This document shows positions 61,122 through 64,000 of a stretch of 64,000 nucleotides of DNA, in pieces. The notes beneath the pieces were generated by a model, which was given only the letters and a program-made list of their open reading frames with translations, ran no database searches and was not told the origin of the DNA. Origin of the DNA: Collinsella aerofaciens (GTDB taxonomy: Bacteria > Actinomycetota > Coriobacteriia > Coriobacteriales > Coriobacteriaceae); contig NZ_JADNHZ010000004.1 in NCBI RefSeq assembly GCF_015554145.1, positions 60,519 through 124,518 on the forward strand. Direction: 5' to 3'. How positions within the stretch are numbered: the stretch's first letter is position 1; each line of letters opens with the position of its first letter. The translations under genes and the position numbers were made by a program.

Positions 61122-61889
61122 CTAGTTGAACTGCTCGCGGTACGCCTTGCAGACCTCATCGACCGGGCCGTCCATGCGAAGGTCACCCTTCTCAATCCAA
61201 ACGGCACGCTGGCAGATGCGCTCAACCTGCTCCATAGAGTGCGAAACGAACAGAACCGTCACGTCGCCGCTCTGGATAAAGTGCTGGATGCGGGCCTCAC
61301 ACTTTTGCTGGAAGAACACATCACCGACGGACAGCGTCTCGTCAACGATCAGAATATCGGGCTCGGTAATCGTCGCGATTGCAAAGGCGATACGCGCCAC
61401 CATGCCCGAAGAGAAGTTCTTAAGCGGCATATCGACAAAGTTCTGCAGCTCAGCGAACTCGATAATGCCGTCAAAGTTGGCGTCGATGAACTCCTTGGTA
61501 TAGCCGAGCAGGGCGCCGTTCAGATAGATGTTCTCGCGGGCGGTCAGCTCGGGGTCAAAGCCGGCGCCAAGCTCAATCAGCGGCGCGATGTTACCGTGCA
61601 CCTTAACGCTGCCCTCGCTAGGCTCAAGAACGCCAGCGATAATCTTGAGCATCGTAGACTTGCCGGAGCCATTGGTGCCGACCAGACCCACAACCTCGCC
61701 GCGATGAATATCAAACGAGATGTGCTTAAGCGCCCTAAACTCCTCAAAGAACAACTCGTGCTTGGCAAGCTTGATGAAGTACTCCTTGAGGTTGGTCAGC
61801 GACTCGGACGCCATGTTAAAGATCATGGTGACGTCGTCGACCTCGACAGCCAGAGGCTGCTCGCTGTAATCAACAACAGATTCAGTCAT
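61122..61889 (-). CDS. Polysaccharide ABC exporter, ATP-binding protein
   Basis: ATPase of the teichoic acid/O-antigen type (TagH, Wzt, RfbE). Walker A is GTNGSGKST, the signature loop NFSSGMVARIAFA, Walker B DILIVDE, with the switch His in VSHSMEQVE. The N-terminal region before Walker A (FNMASESLTNLKEYFIKLAKHELFFEEFRAL) is typical of exporters of undecaprenyl-linked glycans. At 255 residues it lacks the C-terminal carbohydrate-binding domain of Wzt, so it belongs to the chain-length-independent type. ATG 61889 has AAGGAG 7 nt upstream. It follows the permease by 11 bp. Confidence 0.93.
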   Translation of the reverse strand: MTESVVDYSEQPLAVEVDDVTMIFNMASESLTNLKEYFIKLAKHELFFEEFRALKHISFDIHRGEVVGLVGTNGSGKSTMLKIIAGVLEPSEGSVKVHGNIAPLIELGAGFDPELTARENIYLNGALLGYTKEFIDANFDGIIEFAELQNFVDMPLKNFSSGMVARIAFAIATITEPDILIVDETLSVGDVFFQQKCEARIQHFIQSGDVTVLFVSHSMEQVERICQRAVWIEKGDLRMDGPVDEVCKAYREQFN

Positions 61890-61900
61890 CACAGCACTCC

Positions 61901-62746
61901 TTAGATGTAGAGGATGAACTTGCGCTCGGACTTATGGAACACGGTATAGCCAATAACAAGCGCAAGAACCGCCCAAGCAGCGCACATACCAAACGTCATA
62001 AGCGAGGGCGTAGTTTGGAACAGAAAGATATCGCGCATAAACTGCAGGTAGTTGTACATGGGGTTCGCATACATCAAGATACGCACGAGATGCGGCATTT
62101 GCGCAATATAGTCAGTCGTCCAGAAGATGGGCGTAATATAAGTCCACGCCGTAATGACTACGCTCCACAGATGCATAACGTCGCGGAAAAAGACCGTAAG
62201 GGCAGAGAGCATCATGCCCAGGCCCATGCAGAAGCACATAAGCAGCAGCAGGCAAACCGGCAGCAGAATCAGGTGCCAAGAAGGCATAACGCGGAACCAC
62301 AGCATGACGATGGCGACGGCGACCAGCGAGAAGGCAAAGTTCACCAGCGAGAAAAGCACTTTCTGCACCGGGAAGACCCAGCGGTGCACCTTAACCTTCT
62401 TGAGCAGAGGGGCAGCACCCACGATCGACGTTAGGGCCTGGTTCGTGGACTCGGACATGACGGCAAAGGTAACGTTACCCACGATCAAGTACAGCGGGTA
62501 CATCTCGGGCGTCATTGATCCATTGCGGCCCTGGCCAAAAATCGTCGAGAACACGATGGCCATGACGATCATCATCAGCAGCGGGTTGAGAACCGACCAT
62601 GCGACGCCCAGAACGCTACGGCGATACTTGATCTTAAAATCCTTGGTAACCAGCTGACGAAGGATAAACGCGTCCTTCTCAAATTCGTTCTTAGCAAACG
62701 TCGCAGGCAGACTGCGAGTTTCTTGTTGCTTTGTCTGATCCGACAC
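61901..62746 (-). CDS. Polysaccharide ABC exporter, permease (ABC-2 type)
   Basis: Membrane half of the exporter. The N-terminal amphipathic region (FILRQLVTKDFKIKYRRSVLGVAWSVLNPLLMM) is the hallmark of TagG/Wzm-type permeases. About six membrane helices follow, with FRDVMHLWSVVITAWTYITPIFW near the middle. The start is GTG 62746 with AAAGGAG 8 nt upstream, giving 281 residues. A -10 box TATACT lies 40 bp upstream. Substrate unknown; a wall or capsular glycan is likely from the neighbouring glycosyltransferase. Confidence 0.92.
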   Translation of the reverse strand: MSDQTKQQETRSLPATFAKNEFEKDAFILRQLVTKDFKIKYRRSVLGVAWSVLNPLLMMIVMAIVFSTIFGQGRNGSMTPEMYPLYLIVGNVTFAVMSESTNQALTSIVGAAPLLKKVKVHRWVFPVQKVLFSLVNFAFSLVAVAIVMLWFRVMPSWHLILLPVCLLLLMCFCMGLGMMLSALTVFFRDVMHLWSVVITAWTYITPIFWTTDYIAQMPHLVRILMYANPMYNYLQFMRDIFLFQTTPSLMTFGMCAAWAVLALVIGYTVFHKSERKFILYI

Positions 62747-62785
62747 GGATGCAACTCCTTTACTCGTAATCGTTGACAAACGAAC

Positions 62786-62791
62786 AGTATA
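62786..62791 (-). promoter_or_regulatory. -10 box of the exporter genes
   Basis: TATACT on the minus strand (62791-62786), 40 bp before GTG 62746. No good -35 match at 16-18 bp. It is divergent from the glycosyltransferase promoter 60 bp away. Confidence 0.4.
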
Positions 62792-62848
62792 GACCCGACG
62801 GCCATGCAAACGATTCGCGCAACAAAACTGGAGAACTAACCCACATCT

Positions 62849-62877
62849 TAGGATGCCAGGCCCAAACGGCTATACTT
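62849..62877 (+). promoter_or_regulatory. Candidate promoter of the glycosyltransferase
   Basis: TTAGGA (62849-62854) and TATACT (62872-62877) are 17 bp apart. The leader would be about 23 nt. The -35 box is weak. Confidence 0.5.
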
Positions 62878-62906
62878 TCTAGGATTGAATGTATAAGGAG
62901 CATTAA

Positions 62907-63878
62907 GTGAATTCTGAATCCATCGCCGTCATCATCCCTTGCTACAACGAAGCGCTCACGATCGGCAAAGTCATCGACGACTTTCACCGCGAGCTTCCGC
63001 AGGCGACGGTCTATGTCTATGACAACAACTCGTCGGACGATACCTCACGCATTGCCACCGAGCACGGCGCCACAGTCCGCTTTGAGCCCCGTCAGGGAAA
63101 GGGCAACGTGTGCCGCCAGATGTTTCGCGATATCGACGCCGATTGCTACCTGATGGTCGACGGAGACGACACCTACCCCGCCGAGGCGGCCAAGGCCCTC
63201 TGCGAGCCCATCCTTAACGGCACGGCCGACATGACCGTAGGCGATCGCCTTTCCAACGGCACCTACGCCGAGGAGAACAAGCGTGCCTTCCACGGCTTTG
63301 GCAATAATCTGGTCCGCGCCATGATCAAGTGGATCTATGGCTACAGCTTCGATGACGTCATGACAGGCTACCGCGCCATGAGCCGCCCGTTCGTTAAAAC
63401 CTTCCCAGTGCTTTCCGAGGGCTTTCAGATCGAAACCGAGCTCTCGATCCACGCCGTCGACCACCGCTGGCGCATCAAAGATGTGCCCATCGAGTACCGC
63501 GACCGTCCCGAGGGTTCCGAGTCCAAACTCAACACCGTGAGCGACGGCATTAAAGTCGTTGCGATGATCGGCACGCTGTTCAAGGACTACCGCCCGCTGA
63601 AGTTCTTCAGCCTCGTTGCGCTTCTGTTCGCGGTATTCGGCCTCGCCCTGGGCATGCCCATCGTTGTCGAATATTTCCAGACCGGCCTCGTCCCGCGCTT
63701 CCCCACCGCTGTGCTCGCCGCCTCGTTTATGTTCCTGTGCGGCCTGAGCCTTGCGACCGGCTTCATCCTAGATTCTGTAGCAAAGGTCGAAAAAAAGCAG
63801 TGGGAGGTCAACGTGTACAGCAAATACGCCTACGACGACCAGCCCGGCCACCCTACTTCCATGCCAAGCGAGAGGTAG
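62907..63878 (+). CDS. GT2-family glycosyltransferase with C-terminal membrane helices
   Basis: This 323-residue protein is of the dolichol-phosphate-mannose-synthase-like GT2 type, which moves a sugar from a nucleotide donor to a lipid carrier. VIIPCYNEALTIGKVIDDF starts the GT-A fold, LMVDGDDTYPAEAAK holds the DxD metal motif, and RAMSRPFVKTFPVLSEGFQIETELSIHAVDHRWRIKDVPIEYRDRPEGSESKL (about 155-207) forms the acceptor side. Two hydrophobic helices lie at about 230-252 and 265-290. The start is GTG 62907 with AAGGAG 7 nt upstream. It is divergent from the exporter and probably acts in the same glycan pathway. Confidence 0.9.
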   Translation: MNSESIAVIIPCYNEALTIGKVIDDFHRELPQATVYVYDNNSSDDTSRIATEHGATVRFEPRQGKGNVCRQMFRDIDADCYLMVDGDDTYPAEAAKALCEPILNGTADMTVGDRLSNGTYAEENKRAFHGFGNNLVRAMIKWIYGYSFDDVMTGYRAMSRPFVKTFPVLSEGFQIETELSIHAVDHRWRIKDVPIEYRDRPEGSESKLNTVSDGIKVVAMIGTLFKDYRPLKFFSLVALLFAVFGLALGMPIVVEYFQTGLVPRFPTAVLAASFMFLCGLSLATGFILDSVAKVEKKQWEVNVYSKYAYDDQPGHPTSMPSER

Positions 63879-63928
63879 ATCTTCCGCAAAATACTATTGG
63901 CACCACTGCGCAGATAGCCACCAATCAG

Positions 63929-63958
63929 AACCACCCTTAAAAAGGGTGGTTTGCTCTT
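63929..63958 (+). terminator. Terminator after the glycosyltransferase
   Basis: AACCACCCTT (63929-63938) and AAGGGTGGTT (63942-63951) form a perfect 10-bp stem with a 3-nt loop, followed by a weak tail TGCTCTT. The last 40 bp of the window hold nothing I can name. Confidence 0.7.
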
Positions 63959-64000
63959 AGGGTATAACCCACGGGCCCCGGGCTCGCGTCTAAAGGCGCG

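Overview
The window looks like a contiguous piece of the chromosome of a high-GC member of the Coriobacteriia, most like Collinsella. This rests on the protein sequences, the gene order and GC-rich codon use, not on a database search. It holds no insertion sequence, prophage, CRISPR array or clear pseudogene. It is dense core genome with two tRNA genes.

Layout. At 1-57 is the 3' end of rpmB (L28). At 0.4-3.9 kb, on +, are adhE, preceded by two palindromes, and a small phosphotransferase-family kinase. From about 4 to 52 kb almost everything is on the minus strand. In transcription order (right to left) this stretch holds: a CtpE-like P-type ATPase; a zinc-ribbon membrane protein, a cyclophilin and a TPR membrane protein; the rod-shape operon mreB-mreC-mreD-mrdA-rodA; a DUF697-like protein; a B12-binding radical SAM pair; rplU, rpmA, obgE, nadD, yqeK, rsfS; dinB (the one + gene here); rpsP-khpA-rimM-trmD-lepB; glyQ-glyS-ppsR-ppdK; rplS; rnhB; yraN-comM-dprA-trmFO-xerC; rpsB-tsf; pyrH-frr-uppS-cdsA-dxr-rseP-ispG-proS. 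From 52.4 to 60.9 kb, on +, lies a nearly complete aromatic amino-acid operon: aroF (DAHP synthase), tyrA, aroB, aroA, aroC, pheA, an aroE-aroK fusion, then aroQ after a terminator. The right end holds a polysaccharide ABC exporter (permease and ATPase, minus) divergent from a GT2 glycosyltransferase (+).

How the genes work together. The minus-strand blocks are classic superoperons for translation and ribosome maturation (S2, EF-Ts, S16, L19, L21, L27, RimM, TrmD, Obg, RsfS, RRF), isoprenoid and envelope-lipid synthesis (IspG, Dxr, UppS, CdsA), membrane proteolysis (RseP, LepB), DNA uptake and recombination (ComM, DprA, XerC) and rod-shape wall growth. PpsR sits next to its expected target PPDK. 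The + operon converts PEP and erythrose-4-phosphate to chorismate and on to phenylpyruvate and 4-hydroxyphenylpyruvate.

The points most worth a second look are: a site-2 protease with a winged-helix-like insertion in its cytosolic loop; a xerC whose best start is an AUA codon overlapping the trmFO stop; a terminator hairpin and 20-codon leader ORF between promoter and DAHP synthase; helically phased repeats upstream of ppdK; the adhE palindromes; a small dispersed repeat family; and an uncharacterised trio in which a cyclophilin sits between two sensor-like membrane proteins.
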